This document shows positions 8,712-19,296 of a stretch of DNA of 64,000 bases, one piece after another. This stretch comes from Arthrobacter zhangbolii (GTDB lineage: Bacteria > Actinomycetota > Actinomycetes > Actinomycetales > Micrococcaceae), in NCBI RefSeq assembly GCF_022869865.1, contig NZ_CP094984.1, positions 2,232,001-2,296,000 of the forward strand. The letters are read 5' to 3'. Below the pieces are notes generated by a model that saw nothing but the letters and a program-made list of their open reading frames with translations, searched no databases and had not been told where the DNA came from. The translations under genes and the position numbers were made by a program. Position 1 is the stretch's first letter. Each line of letters begins with the position of its first letter.

Positions 8712-10157
8712 CTATGCCGCCCATACGAGATCGGTGATTCCCACTTCGAGGGTCCCGGTGGGCTGATGCTCTCCGCCGCCGCTTCCGGGCAGCGGTGGCG
8801 CGGTGGACCGGTAGGTGTGCCCGGTTGGCGTGGTGGTCTCGACGGTGTGGGACCCAAGGACGGTGTGGGATCCCGGCTCGTCAGCTACTCGGGTCTTCCA
8901 GCCAGGTGCTTCCTTTGCTTGGTTGCACGCCTCGCAGAGTCCCTGCCCGTTAGCAGCACTGGTCGGACCGCCTCGCTTATGCGGCCGGATGTGGTCCGTG
9001 TGCCGGATCGGCGCCCCGCACCACGGCATTCGGCAGGTCTGGTCGCGGGCAGCAACAAACCGTGCCAAGGACTTGGGGAACAGCCGGGACCTGGAATCCA
9101 TCGCAATCAACTGGCCGGTAGCAGGCTCGGCGTAAAGCCGCTTAATCCAGCGTTCGGCCTGTTTCTCCTCGGTTCCCGCGGTCTCCCGCTCCCTTCTGCG
9201 CCTGGACTTCCCGGCCAAGCTCGTGCCCCGCACCAAGTCCCTGGCCCACTGCGCCGGAACCGGACCATATCCCGGTACGATGGCCGGCTCGGAGTCTCCG
9301 GCAAGCAGCGTCCGGTCCGACATCACCAGCTGCACCTCGACCTTCATCCCGTTGGCATCCGCCTCTCCGGTAATCCGCTCCACGAGGGTGTCGGCCATGA
9401 TCTGCCCCCGTCCCCGGGCGTCCCCGGCAGCACGGAGCCGGTCCGCTTCGCGCGATAAGGCAGCGTATACGCCAACGCCCTGGGCCACAGGAAGCAGACC
9501 GGTCAGATACGTCATGGTGTCCGGAGCCGGGCGGCAGGAGACGAACCGCTCGGAGGCGGCCTTGGCAGCCCGCCGAACCGCCGACTGCGGATCCAGCCGG
9601 TAGGCGGCACTTCTGGCGCGGGCAATAATCTGGCGGTCACCCAGTCCCTCAAGCACACGGGGGTCCCCGGCTGCTTCCTCATCCACCCGTTGCCGGTCCT
9701 CCAAGGTCAGGCATGCTGTCTCCCGAACCAGCAACGTTGCCCGCCATTCGCTGATTGTCCCGCTCGTAAGGGCCTGCAGAGTGCAGGGCATCTCGGAGAC
9801 CAGTGCCTTCGCGAAACCCAGGAGCCGTCCTCCGCGGTTGGCCGACTCCCTACGTGCCAGGGCAATCTGTGACGCAACACCGCGGCCCAGATCTTCGCGC
9901 GGGACTCCCGCTGCGGCCTGCTTCCGGCGCTGGGAAGCATCAAAGGCCACGGCGGCCCGAGCCTGGGCAGCAGATGCGGCGGCTTTTAGCTCCTCGAGCG
10001 CCCGGATCCGGTCAATGAGTTCGGCATCCTCCGCCAGCGCCGGCGTTACCTGTCCGGCAGGGTCAGACTCAGCCAATACCTCCACCCATCCATACACCGC
10101 GGCACTGCCGGCAGTGGCCGGCAGCCGGTGTTCCTGAGGGGAAGAGTATTCGAACAT
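8712..10157 (-). CDS. DUF222 / HNH endonuclease (13E12-repeat family)
   Basis: 481 residues. The N-terminal two thirds is the Ala/Arg-rich helical DUF222 domain (about 20-340). The C-terminal HNH nuclease (about 380-440) has C-x4-C metal ligands (CRMPWC), the HTDHIRPHKRGG core with catalytic His, and CEACNQAK. Such proteins are common, often multicopy, in actinobacteria; their role is unclear, and both mobile elements and DNA damage responses have been proposed. In Mycobacterium tuberculosis several 13E12 members are LexA-regulated. Here a perfect SOS box covers the start codon and no ribosome-binding site precedes the ATG, so the mRNA is probably leaderless and damage-induced. Confidence 0.88.
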   Translation of the reverse strand: MFEYSSPQEHRLPATAGSAAVYGWVEVLAESDPAGQVTPALAEDAELIDRIRALEELKAAASAAQARAAVAFDASQRRKQAAAGVPREDLGRGVASQIALARRESANRGGRLLGFAKALVSEMPCTLQALTSGTISEWRATLLVRETACLTLEDRQRVDEEAAGDPRVLEGLGDRQIIARARSAAYRLDPQSAVRRAAKAASERFVSCRPAPDTMTYLTGLLPVAQGVGVYAALSREADRLRAAGDARGRGQIMADTLVERITGEADANGMKVEVQLVMSDRTLLAGDSEPAIVPGYGPVPAQWARDLVRGTSLAGKSRRRRERETAGTEEKQAERWIKRLYAEPATGQLIAMDSRSRLFPKSLARFVAARDQTCRMPWCGAPIRHTDHIRPHKRGGPTSAANGQGLCEACNQAKEAPGWKTRVADEPGSHTVLGSHTVETTTPTGHTYRSTAPPLPGSGGGEHQPTGTLEVGITDLVWAA

Positions 10158-10165
10158 GTGTTCGA
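10150..10165. promoter_or_regulatory. LexA (SOS) box over the HNH endonuclease start codon
   Basis: TCGAACATGTGTTCGA is a perfect match to the Gram-positive/actinobacterial LexA consensus CGAAC-N4-GTTCG, with the symmetry extended by the flanking T and A. It covers the ATG at 10157 and touches the -10 element, so bound LexA would block RNA polymerase. Confidence 0.88.
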
Positions 10166-10170
10166 GTGTA
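10165..10170 (-). promoter_or_regulatory. Putative -10 element of the HNH gene
   Basis: TACACT on the minus strand lies 7 bases before the ATG, placing transcription start at or next to the start codon (leaderless). No clear -35 was identified at the usual distance. Confidence 0.45.
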
Positions 10171-10424
10171 GTCGTGAAAAGAGCAGCGAAATAGGGCGAA
10201 AGTACCTGTTCCGCTACCCGTTTTTCCCGCCTTCAGCGAGTGCGCAAACCCCGAACACCGACGCCGGACCGCGCCGAGACAGTGTGCCGGAAATTGCGAC
10301 CCCGGGCGGACGTAACTCGAATGCCCTCACCGGGCCCCAAAGACCACTCGTGGGCAACGCCATCTGGCAAAATCGAAGACCTGGACGGGTCACCCGATCC
10401 AGTTCGTGCAACGAGCGTAAAAAC

Positions 10425-11405
10425 CTACCAGCGCCCGTTCCGCGGCTTCGGCTGGCAGACCGGACACGAATAAGAGGACCGGTTCATAAAGGAGTCCCGG
10501 CGGATCAGGGTGCTCAGCCCCAGCTCAGCGCACCGCGGGCAGGGCTCACCTTCGCGGCCGTAGGCGTTCAGGGACCGGGCGAAATACCCCGAGGCGCCGT
10601 TGACATTGACGTACAGCGAATCAAAGCTGGTTCCTCCGGCGGCCAGGGCACGGGTCATCACGTCCCGCACCGCTTCCACCAGCCGCAGCGCGTCGGCGCG
10701 CCGCATCGTGTCGGTGGCCCGGGCAAAGTGCATCCGGGCCGCCCAGAGGGATTCGTCGGCATAGATGTTGCCCACACCGGAGATCAGCCCCTGGTCCAGC
10801 AGGGCACGCTTGATTCCGGTCCGGCGGGCGCGCAGCCGGCGGTAGAAATCGTCAAAGGAGAAGGCCGGGTCCAACGGATCACGGGCAATATGCGCCGCCT
10901 CGGCAGCCACCAGAGGCAATCCGGTCTCGGAAAGCCCGCCGGGTTCACCGTCGGGCGTGGGGACCAGGTCGGTGAGGAACACTCCCCCGAAGATCCGCTG
11001 GTCCACAAACCGCAGCTCCGAGGGCATCGGCGTTCCGGCAGCGTCAGTGGCAGGGCTGAGCGTAAAGCGGACCTTGAGGTGCTTTTCATCGGGCAGCGAG
11101 GAATCCTCCATCAGCAGCTGCCCGCTCATCCCGAGGTGCGCCATCAGCGCCAGGTGCGGGACGCCGTCGTCGTTCCCGGGGCCGGCGGCGGCGGATTCCT
11201 CCACCAGCGGCAGCCACAGGAACTTGCCGCGGCGGACGACGTCGGTGACAACTGCGCCTTCAAGGTTGCCGGCGAGGTCCTCGGGGCCCGCGGCATGGCG
11301 CCTCACGGAACGCGGATCCAGGATCCGGACACCGGTGATGGTGCGGCCGCGGACCCATGATGCGAGTCCGCGGCGGACCACCTCAACTTCGGGAAGCTCT
11401 GGCAC
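10425..11405 (-). CDS. mutM: Formamidopyrimidine-DNA glycosylase (8-oxoguanine repair)
   Basis: 326 residues, start GTG. The mature N-terminus [13 protein letters not shown] supplies the Pro nucleophile and Glu that remove oxidised purines and cleave the abasic site. The C-terminus has the zinc finger: CPRC near residue 290, then CPVC before the end. Slightly longer than the usual 270-290 because of inserts in the middle (for example around the AAGPGNDDG loop). It follows rnc by 12 bases in the usual actinobacterial order DUF177-rpmF-rnc-mutM, with smc further downstream. Identification is secure. Confidence 0.96.
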   Translation of the reverse strand: MPELPEVEVVRRGLASWVRGRTITGVRILDPRSVRRHAAGPEDLAGNLEGAVVTDVVRRGKFLWLPLVEESAAAGPGNDDGVPHLALMAHLGMSGQLLMEDSSLPDEKHLKVRFTLSPATDAAGTPMPSELRFVDQRIFGGVFLTDLVPTPDGEPGGLSETGLPLVAAEAAHIARDPLDPAFSFDDFYRRLRARRTGIKRALLDQGLISGVGNIYADESLWAARMHFARATDTMRRADALRLVEAVRDVMTRALAAGGTSFDSLYVNVNGASGYFARSLNAYGREGEPCPRCAELGLSTLIRRDSFMNRSSYSCPVCQPKPRNGRW

Positions 11406-11417
11406 AGCCGGGGGCCT

Positions 11418-12125
11418 TTAGGAACCGGCAGCCGCGGCGTCGGTCTTTTTGGCGTTGATCATCTTCCAGGAGGCAGCGGCAGCTTCCTGCTCGGCTTCCT
11501 TCTTGGAATGGCCGGTCCCGGAGCCGTACGGCTTGTCCCCAATGTGGAGCACAGCCACAAAGCTGCGCGAATGGTCGGGGCCTGAGCCGGAAACCCGGTA
11601 CTCAATCTCGCCCATTTTCCGGCTGGCGGCTATTTCCTGGATGCTGGTCTTCCAGTCCGTGCCGGCGCCGAGGGCGTCGGCGTCGGCCAGCAGCGGGCCA
11701 ATCAGGCGCATCACCATCTGCCGGGCGGTTTCAATGCCGTGGTCCAGGTACACGGCGCCGATTACGGCCTCCGTGGTGTCTGCCAGGATGGAGGACTTAT
11801 CCCGGCCGTTGGTCAGTTTTTCACCCTGTCCCAGCAGGATGTACTCCCCCAGCCCCAATTCGCGGGCAATGCCGGCGAGGGCTCGGGTACTCACGACGGC
11901 GGAGCGGCGCTTGGCCAGTTCACCTTCGGAGAGGTCAGGATTATCCCGGTAGAGCGCATCGGTTACCGAGAACCCCAGAATTGAATCGCCCAGGAATTCC
12001 AGGCGTTCGTTCGTGGGGATGCCGCCCTGCTCATAGGCATAGGAACGGTGCGTGAGTGCAAGACGAAGCGTCCCGGCGTCGATATCGACACCGAGACGCT
12101 TCATAAGCTCTTCAGTATTCTTCAC
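11418..12125 (-). CDS. rnc: Ribonuclease III
   Basis: 235 residues, start GTG. Cleaves double-stranded RNA in rRNA and mRNA maturation. The RNase III signature [12 protein letters not shown] (metal-binding Glu/Asp) is near residue 40; the second acidic cluster is in [13 protein letters not shown] near 115; the C-terminal dsRNA-binding domain ends in [13 protein letters not shown]. It lies between rpmF and mutM on the same strand and is probably cotranscribed with them. Confidence 0.96.
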   Translation of the reverse strand: MKNTEELMKRLGVDIDAGTLRLALTHRSYAYEQGGIPTNERLEFLGDSILGFSVTDALYRDNPDLSEGELAKRRSAVVSTRALAGIARELGLGEYILLGQGEKLTNGRDKSSILADTTEAVIGAVYLDHGIETARQMVMRLIGPLLADADALGAGTDWKTSIQEIAASRKMGEIEYRVSGSGPDHSRSFVAVLHIGDKPYGSGTGHSKKEAEQEAAAASWKMINAKKTDAAAAGS

Positions 12126-12213
12126 TTTTTGGATACAACCCGAAAAGCAGTATTCACGGACCCGTCTGCAGCAACATCCCTAGGGGTGTACATAGCGGAC
12201 CCGAACACTGGTC

Positions 12214-12417
12214 TTAGACGTCCGCGACCTTGCGGCCCTTGTATTCAAGGAACAGCGCGGTGCCGGCGGAGTCGGTTACGACCTTGGCCTGGTGCGGCAG
12301 GCTATAGGTGACGCGGCCGTTCTCCACGGTCTTCACCAGGTTGGGCGCGGTCGCCTTCCACTGGGACCGGCGTGCACGTGTATTCGCGCGGGACATTTTC
12401 CGCTTCGGAACAGCCAC
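12214..12417 (-). CDS. rpmF: 50S ribosomal protein L32
   Basis: 67 residues, GTG start, [20 protein letters not shown], the classic L32 N-terminus. The usual C-terminal cysteines are absent, as in zinc-independent (C-minus) forms. It starts 2 bases after the DUF177 stop, so the two are almost certainly cotranslated. Confidence 0.96.
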   Translation of the reverse strand: MAVPKRKMSRANTRARRSQWKATAPNLVKTVENGRVTYSLPHQAKVVTDSAGTALFLEYKGRKVADV

Positions 12418-12419
12418 GA

Positions 12420-13022
12420 CTAACTCTCTTCTCTCTCGTCTGACTCTGTACTTGGTGCCGCAGTATCTTCTGCGGCGGTGCCGGTCAGCCCGGCGAGGGC
12501 TGCCCAGCGAGGATCCATGACTTCATGGTGGTGACCCGGATCCTCTTCAAGGCGCGCTCCGCATTCGGAGCAAAGGCCTTCGCAGTCTTCCCGGCACACC
12601 GGCTGGAACGGCATGGTAAGAACCACGGCGTCCCGCAATACCGGTTCAAGATCGATGACATCTCGCTCGATCCGGCGTTGCTCTTCTTCCTCTTCTTCTT
12701 CGAAGGACTCAGCGTCCTCGTAGTAGAAGAGTTCCTGCACATCGACTTCTTGGTCGTACGCGAGTGGCTTCAGGCAGCGGCCGCATTCGCCCCTTACGGG
12801 AGCGATTACGTCGCCGGACACCAAAATCCCTTCGTGCACGGCCTCCAACCTCAGATCAAGCTCGAGGTCGGATCCTTCCGGAACGCCGATAAGCGCAACA
12901 CCGAAGTCTTTCGGTGCCGGTACATGTTCATGCATGGTCCGCATCGTTCCCGGGCTGCGCCCGAGGTCCCTGACGTTGATAGCCAGGGGAGAATCCGGAT
13001 TGGACCGCGAAAATTCGCTAAT
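12420..13022 (-). CDS. DUF177 (YceD) family protein, probable ATT start
   Basis: About 200 residues from 13022. DUF177/YceD proteins precede rpmF in most bacteria and are linked to 23S rRNA metabolism. The protein has the four conserved cysteines: CGRC, then CREDCEGLC and a following CGA. An ATG at 12944 would lose the conserved start [15 protein letters not shown], which is in frame upstream. Between the upstream in-frame stop (about 13050) and that block there is no ATG, GTG or TTG; the only plausible initiator is an ATT at 13022 preceded at 5 bases by AGGAG. I therefore extend the gene to 13022. A CTG further in is a poorer alternative. Function secure, start inferred. Confidence 0.85.
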   Translation of the reverse strand: MSEFSRSNPDSPLAINVRDLGRSPGTMRTMHEHVPAPKDFGVALIGVPEGSDLELDLRLEAVHEGILVSGDVIAPVRGECGRCLKPLAYDQEVDVQELFYYEDAESFEEEEEEEQRRIERDVIDLEPVLRDAVVLTMPFQPVCREDCEGLCSECGARLEEDPGHHHEVMDPRWAALAGLTGTAAEDTAAPSTESDEREES

Positions 13023-13214
13023 GAGAACTCCTGTAGAACATAGACCGACATATCATCTTAGCCTGACTTGCCGGTATCTCTCAAACTGCGGCTGGCAGGC
13101 AGCCGAAGAACGCGTGCATGCACGGTGTTCCGAGACCAGTTTACCCGTCCCCGGCCGTGGCGCTAACCGGACGTCCTGCAGGCCTGCCGGGCCACCGTCG
13201 CCTAGGGTTGGTAC

Positions 13215-13796
13215 GTGCCTTCCCTCCACCGGTTCCTGCGCCGCCGCGTCCTCATACAGCTGACGACGGCAGCCCTCTGCGTGGGGTTCGTCTGGCTGCT
13301 GGTGGCTGTGAACCTGTTTGTGTTTCCGTCGGGCGCTTCCGACGAGCCTCCCCGGGCCGACGCCGTCGTTGTCCTGGCCGGCGCCAGCAGCGAGCGGCTG
13401 CCCGTGGGACTGGGCCTGCTGAGCGGGGACCGTGCACCGGTGCTGGCGCTGTCCGCCACCCATACGCCGGGGAATGCGCGGACCGACTATATCTGCACGC
13501 ACAACGTGAACCCGCGGGTAATGTGCTTTTCCCCGGAGCCCATGACCACCCGCGGCGAGGCCCGGGCTGTGGCACGGCTGGCCAGGGACAACGGATGGAG
13601 GAACATCATTGTGGTGACCTCCAGCTATCACGTTGCCCGTGCCGGTCTGAACCTGGAACAGTGCAGTTCGGTGGACATCACTTTGGTGGCATCGCAGCCG
13701 GATATTGGCCTAACCAACTGGATGGGCCGTTTCGTGGAGGAAACCGGCGGAATCGCTGCGGGCTTTATCCGCCCGGCCTGCGCCAATCCGGTCTAG
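13215..13796 (+). CDS. YdcF/SanA-like DUF218 envelope protein
   Basis: 193 residues, GTG start. One N-terminal membrane helix (about 13-36), then a DUF218 fold: DAVVVLAGA with its SSERLPVGL follow-up, TRGEARAVARLARDNGW and VTSSYHVARA. DUF218 proteins include ElyC and SanA, linked to envelope integrity and lipid carrier metabolism; the biochemical role is not settled. The gene is divergent from DUF177 and convergent with coaD, sharing the bases CTAG as both stop codons. Confidence 0.82.
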   Translation: MPSLHRFLRRRVLIQLTTAALCVGFVWLLVAVNLFVFPSGASDEPPRADAVVVLAGASSERLPVGLGLLSGDRAPVLALSATHTPGNARTDYICTHNVNPRVMCFSPEPMTTRGEARAVARLARDNGWRNIIVVTSSYHVARAGLNLEQCSSVDITLVASQPDIGLTNWMGRFVEETGGIAAGFIRPACANPV

Positions 13797-14266
13797 CGCG
13801 GAGTCAGCAGCCGCTTCAGCACGGTTCCCGGCACGTACTCCGAGATATCGCCGCCCAGCCCGGCCACTTCCTTGATCAGGGAGGATGAGAGGTGGGTGTA
13901 GCTGCCCTCGGCCGGCAGGAACACGGTTTCGACGCCGGTGAGGTGCCGGTTCATCACGGCCATCGGCAGTTCGTACTGGTAGTCCTGGACGGACCGCAGG
14001 CCCTTCACAATGGCGTTGGCACCGTATTCGCGGCAGAACTCAGCCAGCAGGCCTTCCCCCATCGGAACAACTGATACTCCGCGCAGCGAGCCCAGGGTTT
14101 CCGACGCCAGTTCCAGGCGCTCTTCGGCGGAGAAACGGTACTTCTTCGCATAATTGGTGGACACCGCCACGATCACTTCGTCGAAAAGACTCGCGGCACG
14201 GGCAATCACCTCCACATGGCCGTTGTGGATGGGATCAAAGGAACCGGGGCATACAGCGCGTCGCAT
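13793..14266 (-). CDS. coaD: Phosphopantetheine adenylyltransferase (CoA synthesis)
   Basis: 157 residues, ATG start, standard length. Transfers AMP to 4'-phosphopantetheine in the penultimate step of CoA synthesis. The nucleotidyltransferase motif SFDPIHNGH is at residues 8-16 and the second nucleotide-binding site is LSSSLIKEV near 128. Stop overlaps that of the convergent DUF218 gene. Confidence 0.97.
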   Translation of the reverse strand: MRRAVCPGSFDPIHNGHVEVIARAASLFDEVIVAVSTNYAKKYRFSAEERLELASETLGSLRGVSVVPMGEGLLAEFCREYGANAIVKGLRSVQDYQYELPMAVMNRHLTGVETVFLPAEGSYTHLSSSLIKEVAGLGGDISEYVPGTVLKRLLTPR

Positions 14267-14306
14267 AAGTCGAATCTACCGGGTGCGGCGGGGTAATACT
14301 TGGTGG

Positions 14307-15550
<1,244 letters not shown>

Positions 15551-15554
<4 letters not shown>

Positions 15555-16384
15555 AAACGTCAGGACGCGGCGGCTCCGGGCGGGGCGGTGTGACCGCGTC
15601 ACGGCTGCTGCGCGGCATCGGTGCGCATGCCGCCATCACTGAGGACGGATTCACCCCCGGCGCTTTTGTGCTGAGCATCGGCGGAGCGGAGCAGTCCCAC
15701 GTGGATCTGGCGCGGCCGGAGGAGATCTTCTACGAATACCTGCGGCGGATGGGCAACGTGCTGGATCTGGCCGCAGCGCCCGGGCAGCCGCTGCGGGCAC
15801 TGCATCTGGGCGCGGGGGCACTGACCCTGACCCGATACCTACAGGCCACAAGACCCGGCTCCGAGCAGGTAGCCGTTGAACTCGAACGCGAACTGCTGGA
15901 CTTTGTCCTGGCGCATCTGCCCCTGCCCGAAGGCACCCATCTGGAAACCGTCATCGGTGATGCCCGGGAGTCCCTGGACCGCTTTGCCGGCCGGCAGTTC
16001 GACGCCGTCGTCCTGGACATCTTCGCCGGCGCCGACGCGCCGGGACACCTGACAACGGCGGAGTTCTACGCAGAGCTGGCACGCCTGCTCTCCCCCGACG
16101 GCGTGCTGCTGGTGAACGTGGGCGATGATCCGCCGCTGGCCTTCGCCCGCCGGCAGATCCGCGAGCTTCTGGCCGGCCTGGCAGCGGCAGGCTGCAGCAA
16201 CGGCGACGTTGCCGCACTGGGCCCGGCCGACATGTTCACCGGCAGGTATCCGGGCAACATTGTGCTGGCCGCAACACCGTTCGGGTGGCCGGAGGAATGG
16301 ACCCGGAGCCTGCTGGCGGCCGGACCCCACCCGGCGGCGGTGCTCACCGGGGAGGAACTGGACGTCTTCGCGTCCGGGGCCTAG
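15551..16384 (+). CDS. Spermidine-synthase-like SAM-fold protein
   Basis: 277 residues, GTG start overlapping the upstream TGA. Class I SAM-dependent fold: HLGAGALTLTRYL (glycine-rich loop), the acidic VAVELERELLDF strand, IGDARE, and VVLDIFAGADAPGHLTTAEFY, like the aminopropyltransferase/fused SpeE group common in actinobacteria. True spermidine synthases have a DTTDP segment; here it is replaced by DIFAGADAPGH, so polyamine synthesis should not be assumed. Last 4 bases overlap convergent rsmD. Confidence 0.75.
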
Positions 16385-17007
16385 GCCTGCTCCGGCCGGG
16401 CTTCCGCTTCGGCGTCGGCGTCCGCGTCCGCGTCCGCACCCTGGGCCGGCTCGGCGAACCAGAGCGTGGTTTCGCCGTATTTCTTCTCGCTGAAGCGCTC
16501 CAGCCCGGCCGGCCATACCGGTTCCGGTGAACGCGTGGACCGTTCCAGCACCACCACGGCCCCCTCGGCCAGGTGGCCGGCCAGCGGGGTCAGCACGGCG
16601 TCGAGCTCACCTTCGGTGAGCGCGTACGGCGGGTCGATGAACACCAGGTCCCAGCGGACGTCCGCCGGCACCCGCATCAGGTAGGTCTCGGCTTTGGCCC
16701 GGTGCACGTTCACGCGGGAATGGCCCAGGACCTTTGAAACCAGGTCCGCGTTGCTGCGGCAGGTGGCGGCAGCCTTGTCAGCCAGCTCCACCAGATCCAC
16801 ACTGCGGGCGCCGCGGCTGGCGCTTTCCACGCCCAGTGCCCCGGAACCGGCGAACAGGTCCAGCACTCTGGCGTCCTGGAGGATGTCGTAGGACTCGAGC
16901 CGGGAGAACAGTGCTTCCTTCACCCGGTCGGTGGTGGGACGGGTTCCGTCCCCGGGAACGCTGTACAGGGTGGTTCCGCCGGCGGCTCCGGCAATAATGC
17001 GGCTCAT
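16381..17007 (-). CDS. rsmD: 16S rRNA (guanine966-N2)-methyltransferase RsmD
   Basis: 208 residues. N-terminus MSRIIAGAAGGTTLYSVPGDGTRPTTDRVKEALF is diagnostic; SAM site DLFAGSGALGVES and catalytic DPPY in FIDPPYALTE. A 20-residue Asp/Ala/Glu tail (about 185-208) is encoded by repeated GC-rich 6-bp units (GACGCG/GACGCC). Precedes coaD in many actinobacteria; here two other genes lie between them. Confidence 0.94.
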   Translation of the reverse strand: MSRIIAGAAGGTTLYSVPGDGTRPTTDRVKEALFSRLESYDILQDARVLDLFAGSGALGVESASRGARSVDLVELADKAAATCRSNADLVSKVLGHSRVNVHRAKAETYLMRVPADVRWDLVFIDPPYALTEGELDAVLTPLAGHLAEGAVVVLERSTRSPEPVWPAGLERFSEKKYGETTLWFAEPAQGADADADADAEAEARPEQA

Positions 17008-17067
17008 GCTTTCACCTTATCCGCCGCCGGGCAGCGGGCCGGAACCGGAGGGTGCCCGGGGCGCCTG

Positions 17068-19296
17068 CTAGCCCCGCTCAAGGAACGCTTCGGCCTCGGG
17101 GTTCAGGTACGCCTCGATGGCTTCGTCCAGGGCCGGATATCCACGGAGGTCCGGATCCTCGGCCACCAGCGCCACCGCGTCGGCACGGGCCTTTTCAATG
17201 AGGGCTTCATCCTGGACGGCGCGCAGCAGTTTCAGGGTGGATCGGCCGCCGGATTGGCTGGCACCAAGGATGTCGCCTTCGCGGCGCAGCTCCAGGTCCT
17301 TGCGCGAGAGTTCAAAGCCGTCGGTGGTGGCGGCCACCGCCTCAAGCCGTTCCCGGCTCGGGTGACCCGGTTCCAGCTGGGTAACCAGCAGGCACGTTCC
17401 GGGCAGCCCGCCACGGCCTACCCGGCCGCGCAGCTGGTGCAGCTGGGAAATGCCGAACCGGTCAGCGTCCATAATCACCATCAGCGAGGCGTTCGGAACG
17501 TCCACGCCCACCTCGATGACGGTGGTGGACACCAGCACGTCGATATCCCCGCGGTTGAACGCGGTCATGGTCTCGTGCTTGTCCGCCGGGTCCAGCCTGC
17601 CGTGCAGAGGGGCAACCACTTTTCCGTCCAGCGCCGGGACGGTGGTGAGGTATTCGGTCAGCTCCGTGACGGACGTCAGCTCCTGGCGCTGCGCCCGCTC
17701 CCGGGTGCCGCCGTCGTCATCGAACAGCGCGACGTCGCTGCCCGACTCATCTTCCCGGGCACCGATCTTGGGGCACACCACGTACACCTGTCGGCCGGCG
17801 TCGATCTCTTCCCGGGCGCGGGCCCAGATCCGCTGTTCCCACTGGGGGTTCTCCGCCAGCGGAGCAACGAAGGTGGAGATGGGTGCCCGGCCGGCAGGAA
17901 GCTCGGTGAGCGTGGAGACCTCCAGATCGCCGAAGACGGTCATGGCGACCGTCCGCGGAATGGGGGTGGCGGTCATGACCAGCAGGTGCGGGGTGCTGTG
18001 CCCCTTGGTGCGCAGCACGTCACGCTGCTCCACGCCGAACCGGTGCTGTTCATCCACCACCACCAGGCCAAGATCAGCGAAACTGACATGCTCGGACAGC
18101 AGTGCGTGTGTGCCGATGATGATGCCGGCGGCTCCGCTGGCGGCATCCAGCATGGCGGCACGGCGGCCGGCGGTGTTCATGGATCCGGTCAGCAGTGTCA
18201 CCCGGGTGCCGTCCGGGTCCCCGTCCAGCTGCCCGCCCCTGCCCAGAGGGCCAAGCATGGCGCTGATTGATTCGTAGTGCTGCGCCGCCAGGACCTCGGT
18301 GGGGGCGAGCAGGGCTGCCTGTCCCCCGGCGTCGATCACCTGCAGCATGGCACGCAGGGCCACCAGTGTTTTACCGGAGCCCACCTCACCCTGCAGGAGC
18401 CGGTTCATCGGATGGTCCCCGGCCAGTTCCGCAGACAGCTCCCGGCCGATCTCCGCCTGCCCGCTGGTGAGGGTGAACGGCAGGGACTGATCGAAGCGGT
18501 CCAGCAGGCCGCCGGGCACCGCCGGCCTGGCGGTTGCCTCCTCCTGCGCAGTCAGGGCACGACGGCGGGCCAGTGCCGTCTGCAGGACCAGCGCCTCCTG
18601 GTAGCGGAACCGGTGGCGGGCCTTGTAGGCGTCGGCGACCTCGGCGGGGCGGTGGATCTGCTCATACGCCTCGGTCAGGCCGAGGAGGCGCTCCCGGTCC
18701 CGGATCGACTCGGGAAGGGGATCACGCAGCCGTTCGGTTTGCAGGGTGTCCAGCAGCATGGCCACGGACTTGGCGATGGTGGGGCTGGCGACCTTGGCGG
18801 CGGCCGGGTAGACGGGGATAGGCCGTTTGGCTTCCTCTTCATCCACGGCGTCTTCGTCCAGCAGCACATAGCTGGGGTTGGTCAGCTGCAGCTGCCCCTT
18901 GTAGGCGCCGACCTTGCCGGAAAACATGGCCCGGCTGCCCACGACGAGCTCCTTGGCGGCATTGAACCCATTGAAGAACGTCAGGTGAAGCTGCCCCAGG
19001 CTGCCGTCGGTGTCATCGGTGTCATCGGTGACCACTACTTCAACGATCATCCCCTTGCGGGCCCGCATCTGCCTCCGGTTGTTGCTTTGCACGCGGGCAA
19101 TCAGGGTGACGTCTTCATCGAACGGGATCTCGGCGATGGGTGTCAGCTCGCCGCGTTCCAGGTAGCGGCGCGGAAAGTGGTGGAGCAGGTCCCCCACGGT
19201 CTTCAGGCCCAGATGTTTTTCCAATGCCTTGGCGGTGGTCTTGCCGATCCGCCGGTCCAGAGGGAATTCGAGTTCCCCGGGGAGCCTAGAGTCCAT
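17068..19296 (-). CDS. recG: ATP-dependent DNA helicase RecG
   Basis: 742 residues, near the family length. Remodels stalled forks and Holliday junctions. N-terminal wedge/OB domain (about 60-170), Walker A GEVGSGKT near 300, DEQH box in VVVDEQHRFG, motif III MTATPIPRT, and C-terminal helicase motifs DVLVSTTVIEVGVDVPNAS and QLHQLRGRVGRG. Its start lies inside the end of the DAK2 gene (11-base overlap). Confidence 0.96.
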   Translation of the reverse strand: MDSRLPGELEFPLDRRIGKTTAKALEKHLGLKTVGDLLHHFPRRYLERGELTPIAEIPFDEDVTLIARVQSNNRRQMRARKGMIVEVVVTDDTDDTDGSLGQLHLTFFNGFNAAKELVVGSRAMFSGKVGAYKGQLQLTNPSYVLLDEDAVDEEEAKRPIPVYPAAAKVASPTIAKSVAMLLDTLQTERLRDPLPESIRDRERLLGLTEAYEQIHRPAEVADAYKARHRFRYQEALVLQTALARRRALTAQEEATARPAVPGGLLDRFDQSLPFTLTSGQAEIGRELSAELAGDHPMNRLLQGEVGSGKTLVALRAMLQVIDAGGQAALLAPTEVLAAQHYESISAMLGPLGRGGQLDGDPDGTRVTLLTGSMNTAGRRAAMLDAASGAAGIIIGTHALLSEHVSFADLGLVVVDEQHRFGVEQRDVLRTKGHSTPHLLVMTATPIPRTVAMTVFGDLEVSTLTELPAGRAPISTFVAPLAENPQWEQRIWARAREEIDAGRQVYVVCPKIGAREDESGSDVALFDDDGGTRERAQRQELTSVTELTEYLTTVPALDGKVVAPLHGRLDPADKHETMTAFNRGDIDVLVSTTVIEVGVDVPNASLMVIMDADRFGISQLHQLRGRVGRGGLPGTCLLVTQLEPGHPSRERLEAVAATTDGFELSRKDLELRREGDILGASQSGGRSTLKLLRAVQDEALIEKARADAVALVAEDPDLRGYPALDEAIEAYLNPEAEAFLERG

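Noticed and set aside
12851-13051. ATG-started frame upstream of and overlapping DUF177, as a possible frameshifted N-terminus
   Set aside because: The conserved DUF177 residues are in the ATT frame, not this one, and no slippery site is visible.
16385-16450. GACGCG-type hexamer repeats at the end of rsmD as a regulatory repeat
   Set aside because: They are in frame and encode the acidic Ala/Asp tail of RsmD; simple codon-level low complexity.
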